This document shows, one piece after another, positions 51,490 through 60,879 of a stretch of DNA of 64,000 nt. Position 1 is the first letter of the stretch. Each line of letters starts with the position of its first letter. The position numbers and the translations under genes were made by a program. A model generated the notes under the pieces. The model saw only the letters and a list, made by a program, of their open reading frames with translations, made no database searches and was not told where the DNA came from. Origin of the DNA: Desulfobulbaceae bacterium (GTDB lineage: Bacteria; Desulfobacterota; Desulfobulbia; Desulfobulbales; Desulfobulbaceae); assembly GCA_019163135.1 (NCBI GenBank), contig JAFLKR010000003.1:17901-81900 (forward strand). The letters are read 5' to 3'.

Positions 51490-52707
51490 ATGTCCAGCCT
51501 GCAAGGAAAGCGAATTCTTTTAGGGGTGACCGGGTCCATTGCTGCCTATAAGGCGGCGGAATGGGTCCGGTCGCTTGTTAAGGAAGAGGCGATGGTGACC
51601 GTCGTCATGACTAGGTCCGCCGAACGGTTTGTTGCCCCGCTCACTTTTTCCGCCCTTTCTGGTAATCCAGTATACCGGGACATGTTCGCCGACGAATCGG
51701 AACGGGTCATGGCGCACATTAACCTTTCCAGGGAAGCCGATGTTATCTTGGTCGCACCAGCCACTGCCCAGACTATCGCCCGACTCTCTATGGGCTTGGC
51801 TGACGACCTGCTGGCAACGGTCATTCTTGCGGCTCGGGTTCCCGTGGTTTTTTGTCCGGCAATGAATTCCAACATGTGGGCGCATCCGGCCACCCAGGAA
51901 AATATTAAGCGCTTGCAACACTTCGGCTATCACTTGGTGCATCCGGACAGCGGTACCCTGGCTTGCGGTGATGTGGGCGACGGCAGGTTGCCGGAGTGGG
52001 ATGTAGCCCGAGAGACCTTGTTGGCCCTTTTTGAGCCCGACGATCTTATCGGGAAAAAAGTTTTGATCACCGCTGGACCGACCAGGGAACCGCTCGATCC
52101 CGTGCGTTTCCTCAGTAACCGATCCAGCGGGAAAATGGGATTTGCCTTAGCCCGTACCGCTCGACGCCGAGGCGCGGAAGTCACCTTAATCACCGGTCCG
52201 GTAAGCCTGCCCGATCCACCCTGTATGGAGGTGATCAGGGTGACGACGGCGGAAGACATGGAAAAAATGGTCATGTCGAGGGCTTCGGCCGTACAGGTTA
52301 TAGTCAAATCCGCTGCTGTAGCCGATTTTAAACCGGCTGCCTGTCAGGTCCATAAAATTAAGAAAACAAGCCAGGGCTTGCATCTTGCCCTGGAAAAAAA
52401 CACCGACATCCTCAAGAAGTTGGGCGAAAATCGTAAACATGGTCAGATACTAGTCGGATTTGCAGCCGAAAGTCGTGATCATGCAGGAGAGGGCTTGCGA
52501 AAACTCCAGGAGAAAAATCTGGACCTCATTGTGGTCAACGATATTCTCGGGACGCAAACCGGTTTTGATGTTGAAACAAACCAGGTTACCCTGATCGACC
52601 GTAAGGGTAGCGCCGTGTTGCCGCTGCTGACCAAAGAGGACACGGCCAATCGAATCTGGGATAGTGTCGTTTCCTTGCTGCACAAAAGGGGCGGTGATGC
52701 CGGTTGA
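51490..52707 (+). CDS. coaBC: Bifunctional phosphopantothenoylcysteine decarboxylase/phosphopantothenate-cysteine ligase
   Basis: LLGVTGSIAAYKAAE, PAMNSNMWAHPATQENIKRL, ITAGPTREPLDPVRFLSNRSSGKMGFALA. Confidence 0.96.
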   Translation: MSSLQGKRILLGVTGSIAAYKAAEWVRSLVKEEAMVTVVMTRSAERFVAPLTFSALSGNPVYRDMFADESERVMAHINLSREADVILVAPATAQTIARLSMGLADDLLATVILAARVPVVFCPAMNSNMWAHPATQENIKRLQHFGYHLVHPDSGTLACGDVGDGRLPEWDVARETLLALFEPDDLIGKKVLITAGPTREPLDPVRFLSNRSSGKMGFALARTARRRGAEVTLITGPVSLPDPPCMEVIRVTTAEDMEKMVMSRASAVQVIVKSAAVADFKPAACQVHKIKKTSQGLHLALEKNTDILKKLGENRKHGQILVGFAAESRDHAGEGLRKLQEKNLDLIVVNDILGTQTGFDVETNQVTLIDRKGSAVLPLLTKEDTANRIWDSVVSLLHKRGGDAG

Positions 52708-52731
52708 ATTTAGCCGAAGGGCTCCAGGAAT

Positions 52732-53286
52732 ATGCAGATAAGTCGATCAGAACAGAAAAGACGCATGAAAGACATTGAGAGCCTTGTGGCCGAACTGGTG
52801 ACGCTACCCGTTCCGGTACTTGAACGCTCACCATGTCCGGACGATATCAAGTTGCTCCTTCGGGAAGCTGGGAAACTGCAAGGGAGCACCAGGCAGCGGC
52901 ACATCAAATATATTACCAAACTGATTCAAGACCAACCCCTTGCCGAATTGTACGATTTAGTCGGTAAGTATCGCGGCAAAGCTTTGGCTGACCAGAAGCA
53001 GTTGCACACGCTGGAATTCTATCGCGATGCCTTGATTAATGAAGCCCTTGAACAACGACAATTCTGCCGTGAAACCAATGCGGAATGGGTGGAAAATTGG
53101 ACGGGCGACACCTTGGCGGAAATCAAAGAACAAATGCCAGAAATTGATATCCTTGCCTTGTCGCGACTTTCCTATCTGTTTGTCCAAACCAGAAATCCAC
53201 GGCACAGTCGTGAAATTTTTCGCTATCTGCGTTCCATCCAGGAATTGCGGCAACGAAACAGCGAACGTCTGGCAAAGGCAGAATAG
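52732..53286 (+). CDS. darP: DarP/YjgA family ribosome biogenesis factor (DUF615)
   Basis: SRSEQKRRMKDIESLVAELVTLP...TRQRHIKYITKLIQ, YjgA-like. Confidence 0.8.
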   Translation: MQISRSEQKRRMKDIESLVAELVTLPVPVLERSPCPDDIKLLLREAGKLQGSTRQRHIKYITKLIQDQPLAELYDLVGKYRGKALADQKQLHTLEFYRDALINEALEQRQFCRETNAEWVENWTGDTLAEIKEQMPEIDILALSRLSYLFVQTRNPRHSREIFRYLRSIQELRQRNSERLAKAE

Positions 53287-53429
53287 AGACGGCCCCATAG
53301 GTTATGGATTTTCGTTCTCAGAATGCGACTCAGTGCAGGGCGAATAGCCTGCCCTTTCACTGTGTAGCGCGTTTTTGCCCTCTTGGAAAAGTTGTGAAAT
53401 CAGCGGTAATTATTAGGATATAACTCTAA

Positions 53430-54344
53430 CTATTCAGGCTGTTTTTTCATTTTTCGGGCATAGGTTGCCGCTTCCATGCCGGCGACACAGCCCTCACCTA
53501 CGGCCTTGGCCATTTGGTAGGGAGGGCCGACGATGTCACCGGCGGCGTAGATCCCGGCGATATTTGTTTCTTGTTTTCGGTTGGTGGTGATGTACTTAAA
53601 TGATTCCGTGTCAAGCAGGACACCAATCTGGGTTGCAAGTTCCAGCGCTCCTTTCGAGCCCAGTTCTATAAAAATGCCCTCGGTTTCCAATCGTTCGCCG
53701 TTTGCCAGTTGTAGCGAGTCAACCACTCGGTCGCCGTTGATCTGTTGGATTGAACTTTCGATGCAGGTAACTTTGCTCGCCTTGAGGCGGTCCATCAACT
53801 CTTTGGATACGTGGAGTTTGTCAGCGACCAGATAGACTTTTGCCGCATAATCAAGCAAGGTCAAAGCGCCATCGACAGCTGCGCTTCGGTCTCCGGTTAC
53901 GGTCACTACCGCGCCGCGATAGAAGTTGGCATCACAATCCACACAATAGCTGACACCGCGACCTGCAAGTTCCTTCTCGCCGGGCACTCCGAGTTTCTTT
54001 TTCGAAACCCCCATGCAGAAAATGAGGGCGTGGGCAATAACGTTTTTGCCGCTTTCAAGTTCCAGATGAAACAGGGAGTCTTGTTGGGAGATTTTCAATA
54101 CATCTACAGGGGATATTTCGGCCCCGAAACTTTTCGCCTGTTCCAGGCCATTGTGCAGCAAGTCCGCTCCTTGGGAGATACCGCTGACAAAGGCATAATT
54201 TTCCACATGTGCATTCCACAAGGCGGAATTTTCAATCCGGCCCAGCATGAGCACTCTTGTTTTTTTTCGTGAAGCGTGGATGGCGGCCTGAATGCCCGCA
54301 GGGCCATTACCTATAATTACCACATCATAGATCTCACCTGACAT
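53430..54344 (-). CDS. Thioredoxin reductase-like FAD-dependent oxidoreductase
   Basis: VIIGNGPAGIQAAIHASRK; GVSYCVDCDANFY (CxxC); IYAAGDIVGPPYQMAKAVGEGCVAGMEAA. Confidence 0.88.
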   Translation of the reverse strand: MSGEIYDVVIIGNGPAGIQAAIHASRKKTRVLMLGRIENSALWNAHVENYAFVSGISQGADLLHNGLEQAKSFGAEISPVDVLKISQQDSLFHLELESGKNVIAHALIFCMGVSKKKLGVPGEKELAGRGVSYCVDCDANFYRGAVVTVTGDRSAAVDGALTLLDYAAKVYLVADKLHVSKELMDRLKASKVTCIESSIQQINGDRVVDSLQLANGERLETEGIFIELGSKGALELATQIGVLLDTESFKYITTNRKQETNIAGIYAAGDIVGPPYQMAKAVGEGCVAGMEAATYARKMKKQPE

Positions 54345-54731
54345 GCCTTCCTCCTAGTTATATGAAAAAACGAGAAACGATAATCGATCAACAAACCTGG
54401 GTTCTGGGACGATCGAATATCCTGCTGGATTTGTACACTATCATTAGATCGAGGTCGACAGAATTATAGTTTTCGTGTACATTTAGAGGTTATTGTAAAA
54501 ACTGTCCCCCTGCTGTATCGGCGCGGCCTCGAAGGGGGCGGAAACGTAGCGAAAATGGCCTATTTTTGGCTTGTAGCCGTTGTTTATTTAAAAGGTTAAA
54601 GGAGCTCTCTGTCATAATATGGCAGGCACTTTTAAGCCTTTGTATGTCAATGGTAAAGGCGATTGTGGATGCCGGCAATCATTTCGGTTGCGAGGGAACA
54701 ACATAAGACTAATTCAACAGGAAGGAACGAC

Positions 54732-55424
54732 GTGTCATTATCAATTTTTTCAATGATGGCCAATGCCGGATTATTAGTTAAGCTGGTCATGCTAACATTG
54801 CTTATTTTTTCAGTTACTTCGTGGTCCATTGTTATTATGAAATTTATCATGTTCAGGAAAGCTCGAAATGCTTCCCTGGATTTTCTGGATTCGTTTTGGG
54901 ATAGCAAAACGCTCAATGAAGCCTACGAATCGGCAAGGGAATATCCCATGAGCCCGGAGGCGACCGTCTTCGTTACCGGGTATACTGAGTTGAAGAAGAT
55001 CAGTGCGGCCCGCAGTTCAGGGCAAGCATTGGGTACGCTGGAGATGCAGTTGGCAACCATGGATAACCTGAAACGGGCGGTTCGCAAGGCCCAGTTCCTC
55101 GAAAGTGACCGCATGGCCCGTTCGCTTTCCTTCCTCGCCACCACCGGCAGCGCTACCCCTTTTATTGGTTTGTTTGGGACGGTCTGGGGTATCATGACAT
55201 CCTTTCAAGATATCGGGGTGCGGGGTTCCGCATCGCTTGCCGTTGTTGCGCCCGGTATCTCAGAGGCGTTGGTGGCCACTGCCGCGGGACTCGCGGTAGC
55301 CATTCCTGCCGTTATTTTTTATAATTTTTATTCCAATATGCTATCTGAATTCGAATCCAATGTGGAGAGCTTTAGTACCGATTTTATCAATCTTATTGAA
55401 CGTGATATTCTGACCAGAGCGTGA
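54732..55424 (+). CDS. tolQ: TolQ/ExbB family proton channel subunit
   Basis: ATTGSATPFIGLFGTVWGIMTSFQDIG...VAPGISEALVATAAGLAVAIPAVI; GTG start 54732 with SD GGAAGGA. Confidence 0.94.
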   Translation: MSLSIFSMMANAGLLVKLVMLTLLIFSVTSWSIVIMKFIMFRKARNASLDFLDSFWDSKTLNEAYESAREYPMSPEATVFVTGYTELKKISAARSSGQALGTLEMQLATMDNLKRAVRKAQFLESDRMARSLSFLATTGSATPFIGLFGTVWGIMTSFQDIGVRGSASLAVVAPGISEALVATAAGLAVAIPAVIFYNFYSNMLSEFESNVESFSTDFINLIERDILTRA

Positions 55425-55428
55425 CGAC

Positions 55429-55851
55429 ATGGGGCCGATAGGGAATAATAAAGGCAAAAAAGGATTTGTTGCCGAAATCAACGTTACCCCGTTGGTTGAT
55501 GTCATGTTGGTTTTGCTGATCATTTTCATGGTTACCGCACCAATGATGACCCAGGGGCTTGAGGTCGAACTACCTGAAGCCACGACCAAGGCGCTTCGTC
55601 AGCAGGAAGAACCGCTCGTTGTCACCATTAAAAAGGAAGGAGACGTCTTTCTTAAAAAAGAAAAAGTCACCTCTGTATCGTTGAGGCAGCAGTTGAAAGA
55701 CCTGCCCCCTGAGAAGAAAAAAGAGGGGATTTTTTTAAGGGCAGACAAAAGTGTGCCCTATGGTGTAGTGACGGCTACCATGGCTGATATTCACTCAGCT
55801 GGTTTTGAAAAACTGGGTATGATCACTGTACCGGTAGAAAAAGAGAAGTAA
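55429..55851 (+). CDS. tolR: TolR/ExbD biopolymer transport protein
   Basis: AEINVTPLVDVMLVLLIIFMVTAPMMTQGLEVELPEA. Confidence 0.95.
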   Translation: MGPIGNNKGKKGFVAEINVTPLVDVMLVLLIIFMVTAPMMTQGLEVELPEATTKALRQQEEPLVVTIKKEGDVFLKKEKVTSVSLRQQLKDLPPEKKKEGIFLRADKSVPYGVVTATMADIHSAGFEKLGMITVPVEKEK

Positions 55852-55869
55852 GGAACTGGTCGACCAGCT

Positions 55870-57030
55870 GTGTATTTTACTGATACTGATTTTTTTATTC
55901 TGCAGCAGGAAGCTGACCGCCGATGGTGGCTCGCTGCATCGCTTGCCATTGGTGTGCATGCCGTCATCATTTTGCTGGTCATGTTTACGCCTTCGCTTTT
56001 TGACACCAAGCCAATTGTTGAGGACGTCGTTTCGGTAAGTTTGATTTCCATGCCCGAAACAACCGCCCCCTCAGGCCCTGCCGCTTCTGCGGCTCCAGCC
56101 GCTGCTGCCAGCCCGAGTAAACCGGTTGCTGCTGAAAAAAAAGTGGAACCACCACCACCTCCTCCCCCGCCTCCTGAACCAGCGGCACCGCCTGAGCCAG
56201 TTACCCCGCCGCCACCCAAGGTAAAGGTCCCGGTGGCAGCAGAAACCGCTCCTCCGGAACCGGTTGCCCCAACCAGCCCGGTTTCGATATTTCCGGATAA
56301 GAAAAAGATTAAAAAAGCTCAGGATGTCCGACTCGAAGAGGATAAGCTCAAAGAGCGTGAGGTTCAGCAACGTCAACAGGACGAGCGAGAGCTAAAAAAG
56401 AAGATCGAGGAACGGCAACGCGAGGTGCAGCAACGTCAGCAGGATGAGCGCGAACTGCAGAAAAAAATAGAAGAACGGAAGCGTGAGGTTGAAAAGAAGG
56501 AATTGACTCAACGCGAAGCTGATCGGAAAAAAGCCTTAGACCAGGCTCGACGCGACCAAATCCGCGCAGAGAACGAGGCAAAACAGGCTGCCGCCGAGGC
56601 GAGACAGTTGGAAGGTGAAGCAAAAGCGGCACGTGATGCGGTCGCCACCACCCGGAACGAAGCCACCCGGCAAGCACAAGCTATGCAGAATGCCGTCACC
56701 CAAACTTCCAGCGGCAGGCAGCAGGCCCAATCGGCCGTTGAGCAGACTTATTGGGGCGCTGTGGCGCAAAGGGTGAAGAGCTTCTGGGTTTTGCCGGAAA
56801 TGCGGAAATGGGACGCCGGATTGCTGGCCAAGGTGGCCATAACGATCAACAAAGACGGCGAGGTTGTCAAAATTCAGTTCGAAGAACGATCAAAAGATCC
56901 GCTTTTTGACCAACTCGTGGAGAAAACAATCAAAAGTGCGTCCCCAATGCCACGTTTCCCTGCACTTATGCAACAGGAAACCACAGAAATTGGGTTCAAG
57001 TTCAGACCTGGTGAGCTTGGCAATATGTAA
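55870..57030 (+). CDS. tolA: TolA/TonB C-terminal-like protein
   Basis: Single TM, proline-rich and charged coiled-coil region, C-terminal TonB-like domain; GTG start. Confidence 0.9.
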   Translation: MYFTDTDFFILQQEADRRWWLAASLAIGVHAVIILLVMFTPSLFDTKPIVEDVVSVSLISMPETTAPSGPAASAAPAAAASPSKPVAAEKKVEPPPPPPPPPEPAAPPEPVTPPPPKVKVPVAAETAPPEPVAPTSPVSIFPDKKKIKKAQDVRLEEDKLKEREVQQRQQDERELKKKIEERQREVQQRQQDERELQKKIEERKREVEKKELTQREADRKKALDQARRDQIRAENEAKQAAAEARQLEGEAKAARDAVATTRNEATRQAQAMQNAVTQTSSGRQQAQSAVEQTYWGAVAQRVKSFWVLPEMRKWDAGLLAKVAITINKDGEVVKIQFEERSKDPLFDQLVEKTIKSASPMPRFPALMQQETTEIGFKFRPGELGNM

Positions 57031-57101
57031 GAGATCGTGTATATATTGAATGTTTGTTCCGTCTTATACTTTAAAATTTAATTGTTTAGCGGTTGATTAT
57101 T

Positions 57102-58382
57102 ATGCGAAAAATTGATTTTGCTACGATCATTGCCTTGGTGACCTGCTTGCTTCTTTGTCCCTTGGCACAAGAGAGTTCGGCTGAGCGTGCCTATTTCGAT
57201 ATAACCGCCACCGACGTACGAAAAATTATGGTCGCCGTGCCGAATTTCTCCGGAAGTGCAGGGATGCCAGGCACCTCGGTTTCACAGTTGTTGACCAAAG
57301 GCTTTGAATTGCATGGCTTTATCAGTGTGATTGACTCCAGCAAATTTGGAGGGAGCAAGGAGGCCGATTGGAAAACTCTGGGTGCCGATTATGTCGTCAT
57401 GGGGCAGGTCAGTAGCGATCCCGCCGGGATGGTGATCGAAGGCCAGATACTCGATGTCGCTAGTAACAAATTGTTAGCCGGACGTCGCTATAAGGGATCC
57501 GCGTCCCAGATGGAAGACATGACTTTGCGACTCTGTGATGGATTAATCGAAGATTTCACCGGTGAAATGGGTGTTGCCCGCACTTCCTTGGCGTATATCT
57601 CGGATGCAACCGGCAGGAAAGAGGTGTATGTTGCCGATATTCTGGGGAGACATCCTCGGCAAGTGACTAAACACCAGGCACTTTGTGTTTCCCCCCGTTT
57701 CACCCCGGATGGTAATTTTCTCGCTTATTCTACCTATCATAACGGCAATCAGGATCTGTACATTACTGATTTGCGACAGAATGCGTCAACCAATGCACTT
57801 TCTCGCCGTAAAGGGTTGAACCTGGCCCCCGCCTTTGCAATCGATGGCAAGACCATGGTTCTCACGCTAAGTAAGAATGGAAATCCAGATCTCTTTCGTA
57901 TTGACCGGCAGGGAGAGGTATTAGAGGAGTTGACGTCTCGCAGTGGCATTAATGTCTCACCCTCGTTTTCCCCGGACCGGCAATCCATGGCCTTTGTCTC
58001 TGATCGGAGCGGCAAACCTAATGTCTATGTCATGAATATGAGCAGTCGCCAAGTGAAACGGATGACCTTTAAAAATTCGGAAAACAGTGAGCCTTCCTGG
58101 TCGCCCAAAGGGGATGAAATCGCCTACACCGGTCTGCAGGGCGGTTCTTATCAGCTTTTTGTCATGGATCGTAACGGCGGCGGCGAGCGACAGTTGACCT
58201 CCGGTGGGGGGAATTACGAAACCCCGACTTGGTCACCTGATGGGCGTCTGCTCGCCGTTGCCCGAAAAAGTGGCGGCAGGTCTGAAATCTGTGTTGTGAG
58301 TAAAAACGGTAAAGATGTTCGTGTTCTTTTTGCAATGAAAGGCAATCAATCTTACCCCCAATGGTCCAATCGTTTGCCATGA
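57102..58382 (+). CDS. tolB: Tol-Pal system beta-propeller protein TolB
   Basis: FDITATDVRKIMVAVPNF; repeated WD40-like SPSFSPDRQSMAFVSDRSGKPNVYVM, PSWSPKGDEIAYTG. Confidence 0.95.
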   Translation: MRKIDFATIIALVTCLLLCPLAQESSAERAYFDITATDVRKIMVAVPNFSGSAGMPGTSVSQLLTKGFELHGFISVIDSSKFGGSKEADWKTLGADYVVMGQVSSDPAGMVIEGQILDVASNKLLAGRRYKGSASQMEDMTLRLCDGLIEDFTGEMGVARTSLAYISDATGRKEVYVADILGRHPRQVTKHQALCVSPRFTPDGNFLAYSTYHNGNQDLYITDLRQNASTNALSRRKGLNLAPAFAIDGKTMVLTLSKNGNPDLFRIDRQGEVLEELTSRSGINVSPSFSPDRQSMAFVSDRSGKPNVYVMNMSSRQVKRMTFKNSENSEPSWSPKGDEIAYTGLQGGSYQLFVMDRNGGGERQLTSGGGNYETPTWSPDGRLLAVARKSGGRSEICVVSKNGKDVRVLFAMKGNQSYPQWSNRLP

Positions 58383-58499
58383 TGGCTAAGAATTGCTTTT
58401 TGTGCCGAATATGACTGTTGCAAGATTGACCCGAGCATTATATTAACTCCAATTTGTCCATTTTTTAGATGTCATCTGCTTGAGAGGAATAGGTATACT

Positions 58500-59630
58500 A
58501 TGAAGAACATAAGAAATTTTGCCGTGGCCAGTTGTTCCTTACTGCTGTTGACGCAATGCGCATCCCAGGATGAGATCCGTGATTTGCAATATCAACTTAG
58601 ATCCGTCAATCAAAAGGTTGAAGACGTTAAAACCAATACTGTCAGTCAGATGCAGAAACGCCAGGCTAGTTCGGTCAGCAAAATCGATCAGGTAGAAGAT
58701 GACACCCAGCGCTTGAAGTCGTCCATCGAAGAAACGAGTTCGCAAACTCAGCAATTTCGCGAGCATACTAAAGAAAGTATTGCTCAATTGCAAAAGTCCA
58801 TTGAGTCCACACGGGCGGATCATGATGCAAAAATTAGCGAAATGAATCAGAAAATAGCTGTGTTAGACGAAAAGCTCAATCAAGTAGCCGAGAGTTTTGG
58901 CAAGGCACAGCAAGCAAAGATCAGTGAGGCCGAAAAGCGAGCCCAAGAGGCCGCCAAAAAAGCAGAAGAAGCTAAACAGCGCGCCGCTGCAATCTCCAGC
59001 GCTCCTGCCGTCGTTGCCCCCATCACGCCCTCCAGTGCCCAAACAGCGGTGGTGAACGTGAATCCCAGCACCAAAAAAACAAAGGTAGCCAGTACGCCAG
59101 TTGTTCCTGAGGCACCTCCTGCTCCTAAAACTGTTGAGACAACCGCAACCAAAAAAAGTGTTGAGACGACCACGACCAAAAAAGGTGCCGAGCAACCCGC
59201 AGTCGCACAACCGGCAGCTGCTGTACCTGCTCAAAAAACCACGGAAAACGCACCCGCCGCGTCGTCCTCCGACCCCTTCTCCCAGGGCATGAATCAGTTT
59301 AAAAGCAAGAATTACAAAGAAGCGTATAAGTCATTTGAACAAAATCTTTCCGCTAATCCCAAAGGGTCACAGGCGGCTAAAACCCTTTTCTATATGGGAG
59401 AAAGTCTTTACAATCAAGGGGAATACGATTTGGCCATCCTCGATTATCAGAAAGTCATCTCCAACCATGGTTCGGATGGGCTCGCTTCCAGTGCCTTACT
59501 CAAGCAAGGCATGTCTTTTGAGAAGTTGACCGATCATGAAACCGCCAAGATTATTTATAAAAAGTTGATCAGCGACCATGGTAACAGCCCGGAGGCTACC
59601 CAGGCGAAAGAGCGACTCGGGAAATTATAA
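58500..59630 (+). CDS. cpoB: CpoB/YbgF-like Tol-Pal associated TPR protein
   Basis: Lipobox LLTQCAS, coiled coil, C-terminal TPRs DPFSQGMNQFKSKNYKEAYKSFEQNL...FYMGESLYNQGEYDLAI. Confidence 0.9.
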   Translation: MKNIRNFAVASCSLLLLTQCASQDEIRDLQYQLRSVNQKVEDVKTNTVSQMQKRQASSVSKIDQVEDDTQRLKSSIEETSSQTQQFREHTKESIAQLQKSIESTRADHDAKISEMNQKIAVLDEKLNQVAESFGKAQQAKISEAEKRAQEAAKKAEEAKQRAAAISSAPAVVAPITPSSAQTAVVNVNPSTKKTKVASTPVVPEAPPAPKTVETTATKKSVETTTTKKGAEQPAVAQPAAAVPAQKTTENAPAASSSDPFSQGMNQFKSKNYKEAYKSFEQNLSANPKGSQAAKTLFYMGESLYNQGEYDLAILDYQKVISNHGSDGLASSALLKQGMSFEKLTDHETAKIIYKKLISDHGNSPEATQAKERLGKL

Positions 59631-59642
59631 GAGCGTGAGCTG

Positions 59643-60452
59643 TTGACCGGTCCCAAGAAAAAGCGACTCGACCTGCTGCTCGTGGAACAGAAGCTGGCCG
59701 AATCCATCGATTGGGCCCGTCGGTTGATTGGGTCCGGCCAAGTGTTCATCGATCATCGAGTTTGTGATAAAGCGGGCAGTCTGGTCGCTGCCGACAGTTT
59801 GATAACCTTGAAAGCTGTTAAACGTTTCGTCAGTCGAGGTGGTGATAAACTCGCAGCCGGTCTGCAGGGGCTAAAAATTGACCCGAAAGGGTTTATTTGC
59901 GCAGATATCGGGGCTTCAACCGGTGGGTTCACCGATTGTCTGCTCCAATTCGGGGCTCGAAAGGTCTATAGCGTTGATGTTGGCTATGGTCTACTTGATT
60001 GGAAACTGCGGCAGGATGAACGGGTGGTTGTCCTTGAACGGCTCAATGCCCGTTATCTGGGGGTTGATCACATTCCTGAGAATATAGATTTGGCGGTCAT
60101 CGACGCCTCTTTTATTTCGCTTGAACCGTTGCTGGCTCCTTTGCTTCGCTTTTTTCAGAGTACCATCCGCATACTGGCATTGGTCAAGCCCCAGTTTCAA
60201 CTACCGCGGGATAAAATAGGTCCCGGCGGCATTGTCTGTGACGAACTGTTGCATCAGCAGGCCTTGGATATGGTGCAACAATTTGGTATCGACCTTGGCC
60301 TGCAATGCGCAGGCGTTATAGCCTCCCCGGTGCTGGGGATGAAAGGTAATCAGGAATTTTTTATGTTGTTATCCGGTCCTTCCAAGGTCGAGATCGACGG
60401 AACGGAAAAGCTGGAACAAGGAGATTATGATGAAGTTTCGAAAAATAAGTAA
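59643..60452 (+). CDS. tlyA: TlyA family rRNA 2'-O-methyltransferase/hemolysin
   Basis: KKRLDLLLVEQKLAES (S4 domain), DIGASTGGFTDCLLQFGARKVYSVDVGYGLLDWKLRQDERV; TTG start. Confidence 0.93.
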   Translation: MTGPKKKRLDLLLVEQKLAESIDWARRLIGSGQVFIDHRVCDKAGSLVAADSLITLKAVKRFVSRGGDKLAAGLQGLKIDPKGFICADIGASTGGFTDCLLQFGARKVYSVDVGYGLLDWKLRQDERVVVLERLNARYLGVDHIPENIDLAVIDASFISLEPLLAPLLRFFQSTIRILALVKPQFQLPRDKIGPGGIVCDELLHQQALDMVQQFGIDLGLQCAGVIASPVLGMKGNQEFFMLLSGPSKVEIDGTEKLEQGDYDEVSKNK

Positions 60453-60879
60453 AAGCGTTTCGTTCACTCTGGTGGCATCAGCTTTCATTTTGACCACCGC
60501 TTGGGCTGCTGAATATATGAGTGTTGCCAAAGATGGCATCAATCTACGCTCAGGCCCGGATACCAAGTCGGAAGTTCTTTATCAGCTCCCTGCCGGGTAT
60601 CCGCTCGAGGTCGTCGAACGTAAAGGCCAATGGCTGAAAGTGACCGATTACGAAGGGGATAAAGGTTGGATACAGGAACCGATGGTCAATAAAACGCCCC
60701 ATGTCATCGTCAAGGTGAAAAATGGAAACGTTCGCAGTGGTCCCGGCGCTAATGAAAAAGTCGTCGGTAATGTTGTTAAGGATGTTATCTTTACTAAAGT
60801 CGAGCAAAAAGGTGACTGGATTAAAATTTCACATCCCGATCTCACCGGTTGGATTATGAAAGATCTCGTTTGGCCCTGA
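60427..60879 (+). CDS. Secreted SH3b domain protein
   Basis: Signal peptide, two SH3_3 repeats: INLRSGPDTKSEVLYQLPAGYPLEVVERKGQWLKV and GNVRSGPGANEKVVGNVVKDVIFTKVEQKGDWIKI. Confidence 0.9.
   Translation: MMKFRKISKSVSFTLVASAFILTTAWAAEYMSVAKDGINLRSGPDTKSEVLYQLPAGYPLEVVERKGQWLKVTDYEGDKGWIQEPMVNKTPHVIVKVKNGNVRSGPGANEKVVGNVVKDVIFTKVEQKGDWIKISHPDLTGWIMKDLVWP

Noticed and set aside
54606-54626. CTGTCATAATATGGCAGGCA upstream of tolQ as a Pho box
   Set aside because: Only the first half-site matches; the second 7-mer does not.
54615-54635. TGGCAGGCACTTTTAAG as a sigma-54 promoter upstream of tolQ
   Set aside because: The GC of the -12 element is absent at the required spacing.
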